Shown in pieces: positions 37,068 to 46,441 of a stretch of DNA of 60,325 nucleotides (the first letter of the stretch is position 1; each line of letters starts with the position of its first letter). The notes beneath the pieces were generated by a model. That model worked only from the letters and a program-made list of their open reading frames with translations. It had not been told where the DNA came from and did no database searches. The DNA lies in contig NZ_CAMBTS010000006.1 of NCBI RefSeq assembly GCF_945870625.1, positions 1 to 60,325 on the forward strand, written 5' to 3'. The position numbers and the translations under genes are program-made. This DNA comes from Novosphingobium sp. Chol11 (GTDB taxonomy: Bacteria; Pseudomonadota; Alphaproteobacteria; Sphingomonadales; Sphingomonadaceae).

Positions 37068-40000
37068 ATGCCTGAAGCGGCGCTAACCCCTGAGCGGCGG
37101 CGGATCGAGCTGGAGGAGGAATGCAGCCCGCCGCCGCGCGCGCCGTTTGTCGAACTGGGGCTGGCCACGTGCTTTTCCTTTCTGCGCGGCGCCTCGGATC
37201 CGGTCGATCTGGTCATCGCTGCCCGCGCGCTGGGCTATGATGCGCTGGGCGTGGCCGATGCCAATTCGATGGCCGGGGTGGTGCGCGTGCATGGTGAGGC
37301 CAAGGCGCTCAAACTGCGGCCGGTGATCGGGGCACGGCTCGAAACGACCGAGGGGCTGGCCTTCCTTGCCTATCCGCAGGACCGCCCCGCTTATGGCCGC
37401 TTGTGCCGGCTCATCTCGGCCGGGCGCATGGGCACGCTGGATGGAGGCTGGCAGGCCAAGGGCGTGTGCGAGATCAACCTCGCCATGCTGGCTGCGTATG
37501 CGCAAAGGCTGCACCTGATCCTGCTTCCGCCCCGCGACCTTGACACGACGTTCGATCTGCGACCCCGCGAAGACGGTGGCCTCAGGCCGCCAGCAGAGCC
37601 TTTAACGGGAGGAGGCCCCCGCCTTCGCGGGGGCGCTGCGCATCTCCGGCTTGTGCACAAACAATCCGGCCCGTTTCCAGAGCTTCTCCCTCACCTTGTC
37701 CACAGCCTGCCCACCATGCGCCATCTGGCCGCGAGCTATCTGTATACCGGAGACGACATCGCCCGGATCGAGGCGCTCGATGCGCTGGCAAAAGCCCATG
37801 ACATGAGCCTGCTGGCGACCAATGATGTGCTCTATCACGAGGCCGCGCGGCGCCCGCTTCAGGATGTGATGACCGCGATCCGCCACAAGACCACCGTGGC
37901 GCGCGCCGGGCACTTGCTCCATCCCAATGCCGAACGGCACTTGAAATCGCCGCAGGAAATGGAGCGGCTGTTCGAGCGCTGGCCCCATGCGATCAAGGCG
38001 GCGCGCATGATCGCCGATGCCTGCACCTTCAGCCTGGATGAATTGCGTTATGAATATCCCGAGGAGATCTGCCCTGAGGGCCGCGATCCGCAGACATGGC
38101 TTGAAGAACTGACCTGGGCGGGGGCTGCGGGGCGCTACCCTTCCGGCGTGCCTGAAAGTGTGGCGCACACATTGGCGCGCGAGCTGGCCCTGATCGGCAA
38201 GCTGAACCTTGCGACCTATTTCCTGACGATCAAGGATATCGTTGATTTCGCCCGCCAGTGTGATCCGCCGATCCTGTGTCAGGGGCGCGGCTCGGCGGCC
38301 AATTCGGCGGTATGCTATTGCCTTGAAATCACGGCGGTAGACCCTGCGCGCCATGCCTTGCTGTTTGATCGGTTCATTTCGGAGGAGCGCAAGGAGCCGC
38401 CCGATATCGATGTCGATTTCGAACATGAGCGGCGCGAAGAAGTGATCCAGTATATCTATCGCCGCTTTGGCCGCCAGCGCGCCGGGCTCTGCGCCACGGT
38501 GATCCACTATCGTCCGCGCATGGCGATCCGCGAGGTGGGCAAAGCGATGGGCCTGTCCGAAGATGTGACCGCGGTGCTGGCGCGCACGGTGTGGGGCGGA
38601 TGGGGCACCGAAATCGCCGAGAAGCATCTGGCCGAAACCGGGCTCGATGGTACCGATCCGCACCTCAGGCGCGTTCTCAAGCTCACCGAGCAGATGATCG
38701 GCATGCCGCGCCATCTCTCGCAGCACGTCGGCGGCTTTATCCTCACGCAAGGGCCGCTGACCGAGACCATCCCGATCGGCAACGGTGCCATGCCCGATCG
38801 CAGTTTCATCGAGTGGGACAAGGATGATATCGATGCGCTGGGCATCCTGAAAGTCGATGTGTTGGCGCTGGGCATGCTCACCTGCATTCGCAAGTGCCTT
38901 GATTTGCTGGGCGCGCACCATGGCCGCGATCTCACCCTCGCCACCGTTCCGCGTGAGGATCCAGAGACTTATGCCATGCTGCGCAAAGGCGATTCGCTCG
39001 GCGTGTTTCAGGTGGAAAGCCGCGCGCAGATGAACATGCTGCCGCGCCTGCGTCCGCGCGAGTTCTATGATCTGGTGATCCAGGTGGCGATCGTGCGCCC
39101 AGGGCCGATCCAAGGCGATATGGTGCATCCTTATCTCAAGCGGCGACGCGGCGAGGAAAAGGTGGAGATACCCGCGCCCGGCCCGGCGCATGGGCCGCCG
39201 GATGAATTGACCTCGATCCTCGCGCGCACGCTGGGTGTGCCGATTTTTCAGGAGCAGGCGATGAAGATCGCGCTCGATGCGGCCAAATTTTCAGGCCTCG
39301 AGGCGAACCGGCTGCGCAAGGCCATGGCCACCTTTCGCAGCCGGGGCATGGTCGATGAGCTGCAGGACATGATGGTCGAGCGCATGGTTGCGCGCGGTTA
39401 TGACCGCGATTTTGCGCAGCGCTGCTTCAATCAGATCAAGGGTTTCGGCGAATATGGCTTTCCCGAAAGCCATGCCGCCAGTTTTGCGCATCTGGTCTAT
39501 GTCTCGAGCTGGCTCAAATGCCATTATCCGGCGGCGTTCGCCTGCGGCTTGCTCAATTCGCAGCCGATGGGGTTTTATGCGCCCGCGCAGATCGTGCGCG
39601 ATGCGGCGGAACATGGCGTTGCCGTACTGCCGGCCGATGTGAACCATTCGCTGTGGGATTGCACGCTGGAGGAACGGGGGGCGGAGAACGATGCGGCGCT
39701 GCGCCTCGGCTTGCGCCAGATCGACGGTCTGCCTGAACATGCCGCCGCCATGCTCGTGTCCGCGCGCGCGCAGGGTGGGCGGTTTGCCGATGTCGGCGCG
39801 CTCAAGGAGCGGGCGGGGCTTTCGCCCGCCGTGATCGAGCGGCTCGCGGCGGCCGATGCGTTTGGATCGATCGGGCTGGCGCGGCGGCAGGCGCTGTGGG
39901 ACGCGCGCAGCCTGATCGCCGCCCGCGAAATGCCGCTGTTTGCCGCCATGGCCGCGCGCGATGAAGGCGCGGAACGCGCAGAAACCCGGCTCCCTGCGAT

Positions 40001-40529
40001 GCCGCTCAGTGAAGAAGTGGTCGCCGATTACCAGACCCAGCGCTTGTCGCTGAAAGCCCATCCGCTCGCCTTTCTGCGCGCAGGGCTGGCCGAGCGCGGC
40101 TTTGTGCGCGCCAGCGATCTGCGCGCGCGCAAGGTGCGCAGCGCGGTGCAGGTGGCGGGAGTGGTGCTGGTTCGCCAGCGCCCCGGCAGCGCCAAGGGGG
40201 TATGCTTTATCACGCTCGAAGACGAGACCGGGGTCGTCAACCTCGTGATCTGGCCCGATCTGATGGAAAAGCAGCGCAAGGTCATCATGGGATCGCGCCT
40301 GATCGAGGTGCGCGGCCGGGTGGAATATGACGACGAAGTGATCCACGTGATCGCCGCCCACCTGACCGATGCCAGCGCCGCGCTCGCTGGCCTGTCCGAT
40401 GTTCCCATGCAGCCGGCCATGGCCCACGCCGATGAAGTGAACCGCCCGGTTCCGGGGCGATCACCGCCGCCCGCGCGCGGGCATCCCCGAAACGCACGGA
40501 TCATCCCAAAGTCGCGCGACTTTCATTGA
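37068..40529 (+). CDS. dnaE2: Error-prone DNA polymerase DnaE2
   Basis: A 1153-residue C-family polymerase for SOS translesion synthesis. The PHP domain (about 27-250) begins FVELGLATCFSFLRGAS. The polymerase core has GRGSAANSAVCYCL and PPDIDVDFEHERREEVIQYI with catalytic Asp residues, then GVPIFQEQAMKIA and KGFGEYGFPESHAASFA. The HhH and OB regions (VCFITLEDETGVVNLVIWP) end it. About residues 163-204 look like an in-frame insertion with a GC-rich hairpin, which accounts for part of the extra length over the usual 1050-1080. It shares the imu operon. Confidence 0.94.
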   Translation: MPEAALTPERRRIELEEECSPPPRAPFVELGLATCFSFLRGASDPVDLVIAARALGYDALGVADANSMAGVVRVHGEAKALKLRPVIGARLETTEGLAFLAYPQDRPAYGRLCRLISAGRMGTLDGGWQAKGVCEINLAMLAAYAQRLHLILLPPRDLDTTFDLRPREDGGLRPPAEPLTGGGPRLRGGAAHLRLVHKQSGPFPELLPHLVHSLPTMRHLAASYLYTGDDIARIEALDALAKAHDMSLLATNDVLYHEAARRPLQDVMTAIRHKTTVARAGHLLHPNAERHLKSPQEMERLFERWPHAIKAARMIADACTFSLDELRYEYPEEICPEGRDPQTWLEELTWAGAAGRYPSGVPESVAHTLARELALIGKLNLATYFLTIKDIVDFARQCDPPILCQGRGSAANSAVCYCLEITAVDPARHALLFDRFISEERKEPPDIDVDFEHERREEVIQYIYRRFGRQRAGLCATVIHYRPRMAIREVGKAMGLSEDVTAVLARTVWGGWGTEIAEKHLAETGLDGTDPHLRRVLKLTEQMIGMPRHLSQHVGGFILTQGPLTETIPIGNGAMPDRSFIEWDKDDIDALGILKVDVLALGMLTCIRKCLDLLGAHHGRDLTLATVPREDPETYAMLRKGDSLGVFQVESRAQMNMLPRLRPREFYDLVIQVAIVRPGPIQGDMVHPYLKRRRGEEKVEIPAPGPAHGPPDELTSILARTLGVPIFQEQAMKIALDAAKFSGLEANRLRKAMATFRSRGMVDELQDMMVERMVARGYDRDFAQRCFNQIKGFGEYGFPESHAASFAHLVYVSSWLKCHYPAAFACGLLNSQPMGFYAPAQIVRDAAEHGVAVLPADVNHSLWDCTLEERGAENDAALRLGLRQIDGLPEHAAAMLVSARAQGGRFADVGALKERAGLSPAVIERLAAADAFGSIGLARRQALWDARSLIAAREMPLFAAMAARDEGAERAETRLPAMPLSEEVVADYQTQRLSLKAHPLAFLRAGLAERGFVRASDLRARKVRSAVQVAGVVLVRQRPGSAKGVCFITLEDETGVVNLVIWPDLMEKQRKVIMGSRLIEVRGRVEYDDEVIHVIAAHLTDASAALAGLSDVPMQPAMAHADEVNRPVPGRSPPPARGHPRNARIIPKSRDFH
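37554..37680. repeat. Palindrome-bearing segment inserted in dnaE2
   Basis: About 125 nt encode residues 163-204 of DnaE2 and interrupt the usually short stretch between the PHP-domain strand LHLILLPPRDLD and HLAASYLY. It contains a perfect 8-bp GC stem, GCCCCCGC-CTTC-GCGGGGGC (37615-37634), and an imperfect GGTGGCCT/CAGGCCGCC palindrome near 37575. The encoded peptide is Gly/Pro/Arg-rich and frame is kept. This resembles small intergenic palindromic repeats that have landed in a gene. Boundaries are approximate. Confidence 0.6.
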
Positions 40530-40582
40530 GGGGGGGGCCAAGCTGCCACAATTCGGCCTGAACCATCTGCCATGGTGCCATC

Positions 40583-41071
40583 ATGGATATTGTTCGTATC
40601 ACAGCCGATGATGCGGCGCGGTTTGTGGCCATGCGCCACGCTGCGCTCGTGAACGATGCCGCCAGTTTCCGCACATCCGCTGAAGACGATGCCAAAGTCC
40701 CGCTGGCCCAATGGGAGCAGCGCCTGGCAGCAGAGCATGTCTATGCGGTGAAGCGCAGTGACGCGTGGCTGGCGATCGGCGGGCTCTCTCGCGAAAATCG
40801 AGCAAAGCTTGATCATAAGGGGTTGATCTGGGGCATGTATGTCGCGCCTGAAGCCAGGGGGACAGGGGCGGCGGACCAGCTGATGGAGGCGCTTGTTGCG
40901 GCGGGCCGGACGCTGGGGCTGCGGCAATTGCAGCTCACCTTGATGGCAGACAATGTCCGCGCCATGCGGCTTTATGAGCGGCACGGCTTTGCCACTTATG
41001 CGACCGAGCCCGCCTCCGTACGGTTTGGCGAGGGTTATGCAGATGAAGCGCTGATGTGGAAACTACTCTGA
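40583..41071 (+). CDS. GNAT-family N-acetyltransferase
   Basis: A 162-residue acetyl-CoA-dependent acetyltransferase. MDIVRITADDAARFVAMRHAAL begins the fold. Acetyl-CoA motif A is IWGMYVAPEARGTGAADQLMEALV, and motif B is LTLMADNVRAMRLYERHGFATYATEP. It lies 53 bp after dnaE2 behind a run of eight G, without an evident LexA box of its own; it might still be read through from the SOS operon. The substrate is unknown. Confidence 0.87.
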   Translation: MDIVRITADDAARFVAMRHAALVNDAASFRTSAEDDAKVPLAQWEQRLAAEHVYAVKRSDAWLAIGGLSRENRAKLDHKGLIWGMYVAPEARGTGAADQLMEALVAAGRTLGLRQLQLTLMADNVRAMRLYERHGFATYATEPASVRFGEGYADEALMWKLL

Positions 41072-41085
41072 GTAACGCGTAGGCC

Positions 41086-43734
41086 TCAAGTCCGCAGCCG
41101 CTCAATCCCCTGCGCCAACGCGACATACAGTTTGCCCATATCAGACGAGAGCAGGGTCACACCGAGCACATTGCCGTCACGCGTCGAGAGCAATTGGCGC
41201 AGCATCGATTCAAAATCGTGGATGTAGCGATTGACGTGGCCCTGGAATTCGCGGTCGTTCTCGTAATGCTGCTGCACCGCGCGAACTTCCCCACTATCGA
41301 GCAACGACACCGCGCGGCGGGTGAAAATGCCGCGGTCGCCGCGCAAGTATGATGCCCATGCCGTTTCCGAAACATCGGCAGAGATCGCTTTGGCGATATC
41401 GATCGCGGTGGAATTGAGCGATTCGGTGATGATCGCGGTGCGGCGTGCAAAATCGTTGTTGACCTGCTCCTCGGCGCGTTGGCGCGCCCGCGTCACCCGG
41501 TCTTCCAGATTGCTGGCCAGCTCGTCCAATTTGACAAGCTGATCGCGCATCTGGCCCGCCGTATCGCGGCTGGCTGCGGCAGCGTTGTCGATCGCGTCTT
41601 CGAGCCGGGCAATAAGTTCGGCCCCGCGCCCTTGTAATACGCTGGTGATGGCCGCGGTGCTGTGTTCGCCGAGCTTTTCGGCCAGCGCTTCGATCTGGTG
41701 CAGCGTGCCTTCGCTCAAATCGGCTTTGGCCTTGCCTGCGGCTTCGGAAAGCTGCGCAATCGCCGCCTGCAGGCTCTGCTCGATATCCAGCGACAAAGCT
41801 TCGCTTTCGCTGCGCACAACGGTGAGCGTTTTACGCAGCGCGCCAAGCCGCGCAGATTGCTCATTCACGTGCCCGGCAAGGGCTGCTTGCAGCTCGGTGA
41901 TGTCCTCCATCGTGCCGCCGATGTCGCTGCGCGCGGTGCCAATGTGATCGGAAAGCGCGCGGCCCTTGTCGCCCGCTTCGCGCAAGGCGTCGCGCATGGC
42001 CAGAACGCGATCTTCGACCTTGCCCAGCCCGGCCTCGGTGCTGCGCAGCGCCTCGGGCAATTGCTTGCGGGTATGGTCGCTGCTGGCCTGAATGAGTTCG
42101 AGCAGACGCACGGCGGAGTCGGTCAGATTGTCGATCTCATGGTCGGTGCCGCCAAGCGCCTCGCGCATATCGATGATCCGCTGGCTGAGCACCTGCATCG
42201 CGCGATCGAGCACCGCTGCGGCATCGCTGCCTTGCGTGCTAGATGCGTGCAATGTCGCCGAGAAGGCAGCAACGCGCTCGCCGATCGCATCGCACTGGCC
42301 GCTAAGCGCCAAAGCGCCTTCCAGCTGGCTCTGCCGCTGATGCGCAATTGCGCCATCAAGCTCCGCCAGCTTGGTGGTTAGCGCGTCTGCGGCCTGAATC
42401 GCGGCGGCCGACATGGCAGCCCGGCTTTCTGCCAGTTTTGCATCAAGCGCTTCGGATTCACCGGCAAGCCGCGCGGTAAGCTGCTGTGCGCCTTGTTCGA
42501 GGCTGGCAAGCCGATCGCGCGATTCGGCAACTACCGCATCATGGCGCACCGAAACATCCGCGATCGCCGTGCGCAGCGCCGCGATCTGCGCGCTCGCGCG
42601 CTCGGAAAACGCCGCTACCGCGACCTCTTCAAGCTGCGCGATTGTTCGGCCGAACCCGCCGCTTTCGGCTTGTAGCGCAGCAAACCGGGCAGACAGCGCG
42701 GCCAGCGCTTCCTGCTCGGTCGCGGCGATTGCTTGTCGCTGCTGGTCAAGCTCGCTTGCCAATTCGTCCGAACGGCTCCGGATCGCAGCCAGCGCGGCAA
42801 TTTCTTCCTGAGCAAGCCGCACACTGTGTTCGTCTGCAACCTTTTCAAAAGCGCCAAACCGCTCGTTCATCATCGCGCCGATCCGGTCCGACGCATCACC
42901 GAATTTCTCAAGCGCGGCATCAACACGCTCACGCACTTGCGCCACATGGCGCTCGCTGGCGAGGCCGAATTCATTGAGGCGCTGGAAACCAGCAACCAGA
43001 TCTTCAAGCTGGATGTGCGCCGCGCGGCCGACATTGCCAATGGTATTGGTGACATCCTTGGCCGAATTGGCGATCACTGGCAGCTGGCCGCGCAACTTCT
43101 CCATATTGATCAGCGCGTGATCCGACACTTCGCCGATGCGATCAACTTGCGCGCCGTTGGTCTGGATAAGGTCTTGCAGCCGGGTAGCTCCGTGCGAGAG
43201 CCGGTCAGCCGCTATCCGGCCCAGCGATTCCAGATCGCGTGCCTGCGCGGCGATGAAATCGCGGGCCAGCGAGAGTTCGGTGTTGATCGCCGAAAGGCGA
43301 AGTTCAAGCCGCGCTGATTCATGGTTCAGCAAGTGCGCAACTTCGCCAAATCGCACCGCTTCGCGGCGGCTTGAACGCATGATCACCTGCAGCATGATCA
43401 ATACCAGCAGAACCGGAGCTGACCACGCGCTGATCAGATCGGTCCACACCGCAAGGGGCGCGGGGATGCGGATCTTCTCCAAGTTTGCCCAAGAAAACGC
43501 CGCAGACCAGCCAGCGACTATGAGCGAGGCCGCTGCCGGGGCCAGCCAGCCGCGCGTGAGGCGCGGGGGCGACTCTTCGGGATCAACCCAATCCGGATTG
43601 GTGGCAAACACGGGCCATCCTTCGATTCCGGTGGCATCGATAGCAGCGCCCTCGGTTCCGGTGGCTTCGCTTAACGGCAGACCGCCCTCGGACTGGTCCG
43701 GCTCGATCTTGGTTATCTTGCGCTTGAACGTCAC
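41086..43734 (-). CDS. Large membrane-anchored coiled-coil protein
   Basis: An 882-residue protein of unknown function. A 60-residue Pro/acid-rich head precedes two hydrophobic helices (about 65-85 and 100-122). Almost 700 residues of heptad-rich, Ala/Leu/Glu coiled-coil follow, for example VRERVDAALEKFGDASDRIGAMM and ARSDIGGTMEDITELQAALAGHVNEQ. It ends in a compact domain (about 790-882: YLRGDRGIFTRRAVSLL, FQGHVNRYIHDFESMLRQLLSTRDG, LYVALAQGIERL). The layout recalls membrane-tethered scaffolds or chemoreceptor-like rods, but no methylation or signalling hairpin is recognisable. The start is GTG. It is divergent from the HPt-like gene by 71 bp. Confidence 0.7.
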   Translation of the reverse strand: MTFKRKITKIEPDQSEGGLPLSEATGTEGAAIDATGIEGWPVFATNPDWVDPEESPPRLTRGWLAPAAASLIVAGWSAAFSWANLEKIRIPAPLAVWTDLISAWSAPVLLVLIMLQVIMRSSRREAVRFGEVAHLLNHESARLELRLSAINTELSLARDFIAAQARDLESLGRIAADRLSHGATRLQDLIQTNGAQVDRIGEVSDHALINMEKLRGQLPVIANSAKDVTNTIGNVGRAAHIQLEDLVAGFQRLNEFGLASERHVAQVRERVDAALEKFGDASDRIGAMMNERFGAFEKVADEHSVRLAQEEIAALAAIRSRSDELASELDQQRQAIAATEQEALAALSARFAALQAESGGFGRTIAQLEEVAVAAFSERASAQIAALRTAIADVSVRHDAVVAESRDRLASLEQGAQQLTARLAGESEALDAKLAESRAAMSAAAIQAADALTTKLAELDGAIAHQRQSQLEGALALSGQCDAIGERVAAFSATLHASSTQGSDAAAVLDRAMQVLSQRIIDMREALGGTDHEIDNLTDSAVRLLELIQASSDHTRKQLPEALRSTEAGLGKVEDRVLAMRDALREAGDKGRALSDHIGTARSDIGGTMEDITELQAALAGHVNEQSARLGALRKTLTVVRSESEALSLDIEQSLQAAIAQLSEAAGKAKADLSEGTLHQIEALAEKLGEHSTAAITSVLQGRGAELIARLEDAIDNAAAASRDTAGQMRDQLVKLDELASNLEDRVTRARQRAEEQVNNDFARRTAIITESLNSTAIDIAKAISADVSETAWASYLRGDRGIFTRRAVSLLDSGEVRAVQQHYENDREFQGHVNRYIHDFESMLRQLLSTRDGNVLGVTLLSSDMGKLYVALAQGIERLRT

Positions 43735-43805
43735 CCATCAAGCTTAACACAGTTTTCCGCGACCGTTAAACCCACCTTAACGCGTTATCGGTTAACAACC
43801 TCACC

Positions 43806-44111
43806 ATGGCTTATCTTGGCGAGGCAATCGACACCCATCTTTCTGCGGCAACCGGCGATGATTCGGGTTTGTTTCAGGAACTGCGTGCCGCTTTTGTCGA
43901 AAGCGCGCGCCGTCAGGTCGATCTGCTGGAGCGCGCGCGCTGCGATGCCAATTGGGATGTCACGGCGCGGCGGCTGAAAAGCCTCGCAGCGACCTTCCAT
44001 GCCACCGAACTGATGGCCCTGGCCGATCAGACTTTGGCATCGGCTCCCGGCGACCCGGTGATCTTGCGCCGTTTGAACGCGTTGCTCGATGATCTGGAAC
44101 CCAGCGGCTGA
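43806..44111 (+). CDS. Degenerate HPt-like protein
   Basis: A 101-residue, all-helical protein with the shape of a histidine phosphotransfer domain. FLQ-type helix FQELRAAFVESARRQVDLLERA is followed by ARRLKSLAATFHATELMALAD and a final helix. In active HPt domains this segment reads A-H-x-L-K-G; here Arg stands in place of the phospho-His, while the Leu-Lys and small residues are kept. It is therefore probably phospho-incompetent and may act by binding. It is the first gene of the plus-strand set running to 47825. Confidence 0.65.
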   Translation: MAYLGEAIDTHLSAATGDDSGLFQELRAAFVESARRQVDLLERARCDANWDVTARRLKSLAATFHATELMALADQTLASAPGDPVILRRLNALLDDLEPSG

Positions 44112-44207
44112 AAGGTTGCTGAGCCGGTCAAGGGTAGGCCGCAACGACATCACAGCATCGACAGACCGCAGCGCGGGGCCTACGGTAGCCGCAAAGGGGT
44201 CGGGCGT

Positions 44208-45446
44208 TTGCGGATTGCATTGTTATCGTTGATGGAAACCGTCCCCGGGGAGCCATCCGGGCGGCGTGGCATGCTCTCCATCGGCGGGCACTGTTTATTG
44301 CGTCATCAGCTTGGCCTTGCGCTGGCGCTGGGATGCGCCCGGATCGTAGTCATGGCCGAGACGCTGACCGGCGATCTCGTTGCCCTCCAGCACATCGCCG
44401 AAGCAGGCGGCGCGCGCTTTCACGTCGTCGGTTCGGCGCGCGCGCTGGCGCCGCTGGTGGCAGCCGAGGATGAGTTGTTCGTTCTGGCCGATGGATTGCT
44501 GGCCACGCCCGAAGACGCGCTGCGGCTGCTAGGCGAAGGTCATTGCGTGCTCACATTGCCGATTGAGACCGGGTTGCCAGCAGGGTTCGAACGGATCGAC
44601 ATCAACAATGCCTATGCCGGCGCGATGTGTCTGCCCGGACGGCTGATGGCCGGGCTCGGCGAACTGCCTGCCGACTGGAATCCCGGCGCGGCGTTGCTGC
44701 GGCTGGCGATGCAGGCGCGCATTGCCCAGCGCCCGGTGCCCGCCGCATCGATCGATCAAGGGCGCTGGATGCTGGTCCGGAGCGAGGCCGAAGCACACCG
44801 CGCCGAGCCGGGCTGGGTAAGGGTGCATATCAAGGCTGATGTGGTCCGCTCGCCCGGTGCCTCGATCGCGATGATGGCGGTGTTGCGGTTTGGCCCGGCT
44901 TTGCTTCACGCTGGAACGCGGCCGATGGTCATTGGGCTGGCTGCATTGGCGACCGCGCTGTTTGGTATCGGCGCAGGGTGGTTTGGCTGGTCGGCGCTTG
45001 GCTTTGGCCTGCTCGGCCTGGCGTGGTTGATCGTGCAAATCGCCGGGCTGCTCACGCAAGTCGAGCTGAGCTCGCTGTTGGCCCGCCCCGGTCGGCTGAA
45101 CTCTGCCGGATTTGCTCTCTGGGGCATCGATGCTGCGCTGGTCACGCTCTGCGCCTGGCGCAGCGATCTTCCCGCCATGGCGCGATCACCGATCGGGATT
45201 GGCTGGTTCACGCCCATCGTCTTGCTGCTGGTCTTGCGCCTGGCGCAAGGGGCATTGCCCCAGCGGCGCTGGCTGTGGTGGCTCGAGGATCGCCTGATAC
45301 TGGCGATGTTGCTTGCGGGCGCTTGCGCGTTCCTGCCGTTCGATGCGGTGTTGCAGGTTGGCGTTTTGATCGTACTGATCACCGGCATTGTAGCATTGGG
45401 GCGCGGTGCGGCGCGGTCTAACGCTGAATTAACCACTCGGGGTTAA
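44208..45446 (+). CDS. Nucleotidyltransferase-like domain fused to membrane helices
   Basis: A 412-residue protein. The first 220 residues follow a sugar-nucleotidyltransferase strand order (RIALLSLMET, GGHCLLRHQLGLALALGCARIVVM, LFVLADGLLATPEDALRLL). The activation loop is only GEPSGRRGML rather than G-x-G-x-R-x-K-P. About six helices fill 225-405. Order and size recall the bifunctional inositol-phosphate cytidylyltransferase/DIPP synthase, but the D-x2-D-G-x2-A-R motif of its membrane half is absent. Start is TTG 44208, behind an AAAGGGG ribosome site. Probably a pseudoenzyme or a divergent enzyme. Confidence 0.55.
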   Translation: MRIALLSLMETVPGEPSGRRGMLSIGGHCLLRHQLGLALALGCARIVVMAETLTGDLVALQHIAEAGGARFHVVGSARALAPLVAAEDELFVLADGLLATPEDALRLLGEGHCVLTLPIETGLPAGFERIDINNAYAGAMCLPGRLMAGLGELPADWNPGAALLRLAMQARIAQRPVPAASIDQGRWMLVRSEAEAHRAEPGWVRVHIKADVVRSPGASIAMMAVLRFGPALLHAGTRPMVIGLAALATALFGIGAGWFGWSALGFGLLGLAWLIVQIAGLLTQVELSSLLARPGRLNSAGFALWGIDAALVTLCAWRSDLPAMARSPIGIGWFTPIVLLLVLRLAQGALPQRRWLWWLEDRLILAMLLAGACAFLPFDAVLQVGVLIVLITGIVALGRGAARSNAELTTRG

Positions 45447-45457
45447 ACGCTGAAAGC

Positions 45458-46441
45458 ATGGTTGACCCCTTATCTTCCGGCCCAATCTCTTCCGGGGGCA
45501 AGCAAAGCGCGTCTGAAGCGCTGCTGAGGAATGAATTGTCGGCGTGCGATCAGGCTCTTGCCAATTGCGCGCCAATTCTGCGCCACCTGCTGCGCAATGA
45601 AGACGCCTCGATCTACAGCGAATTGATCGTGGCGCGGGTCCGGGGAATGTTTCAAGATATTGCTCGCCAATTGGTCATCGCGCTGGCCGAGGCAGCCGGC
45701 CATGCCGAGCCACAAGCCTGGGCCCACGAAGCGGCCGGCGAACTGGCGGCGTTGCTCGCCGAAAATCCCATCTTTCTCGCCCATTTCCATGCGCTGGCCC
45801 TTGAATGGCAGATGGCCGAGCGGCTGCAGACGCAAATGGCGCTCGACCCGGTGGTAACGCCGCTGCTGCAAGCGCGGATCGCCTCAGCCGATCCCGAGAT
45901 CGCCGCCACGGCCATGAGCTTGCTGGCCGCGCAAGCCCGGTTTGGTCAAGCGCAGCGCCGCATGCTCCTGCCTATGGCCGAGCTTCCGGGCGATCTGTTC
46001 CATGTCGCGATGGTCACCATGCGCACCTATGTGGGCCATGAAGCGAGTGCCGACGGCTACGCCCTCATTGCCGAGCGTGCGATGCGCGCGCGCTTTGATG
46101 AGCAGCGCGGGCGGCTGGCCTTGGTCGGCCGCGTGCTGGGCGCAATGGCGGACAATGAGGCGCGCAGCGCACTATCGATCGAGCATGCCGGCGTCACGCT
46201 GTTCGTGACCGCGCTTGGGCAGGCTTCCGGGATAGGCCGCGAGTCGATCATCATGGCATCAACCGAGGGTCAGCATTTGCGCATGGCACTGGCGCTTTGC
46301 GCCAGCGGTCTCGGCCCCGACCGCATGACCTCACAATTCTGCGCGATACACCCAGACGCGGTGCTGCCTGAAGCGGTGCGCGAACTGGAACGGGAGGCAG
46401 CTGCGGCGGTGTTGCGCGATGCGGGCTTGGCTTTCCCATGA
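45458..46441 (+). CDS. DUF2336-like helical repeat protein
   Basis: A 327-residue soluble, almost fully helical protein I cannot assign firmly. It has no signal peptide or transmembrane span. Repeated helix pairs such as WAHEAAGELAALLAENPIFLAHFHALALEWQMAERL and PLLQARIASADPEIAATAMSLLAAQARF look HEAT-like, as in alphaproteobacterial DUF2336 proteins. It starts 11 bp after the previous gene and ends in an ATGA overlapping a mini-ORF that leads to the kinase-like gene, so it belongs to the same operon. A scaffold role is a guess. Confidence 0.5.
   Translation: MVDPLSSGPISSGGKQSASEALLRNELSACDQALANCAPILRHLLRNEDASIYSELIVARVRGMFQDIARQLVIALAEAAGHAEPQAWAHEAAGELAALLAENPIFLAHFHALALEWQMAERLQTQMALDPVVTPLLQARIASADPEIAATAMSLLAAQARFGQAQRRMLLPMAELPGDLFHVAMVTMRTYVGHEASADGYALIAERAMRARFDEQRGRLALVGRVLGAMADNEARSALSIEHAGVTLFVTALGQASGIGRESIIMASTEGQHLRMALALCASGLGPDRMTSQFCAIHPDAVLPEAVRELEREAAAAVLRDAGLAFP

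Noticed and set aside
37602..39191. 529-residue minus-strand open frame inside dnaE2
   Set aside because: Antisense shadow of the polymerase frame without recognisable domains.
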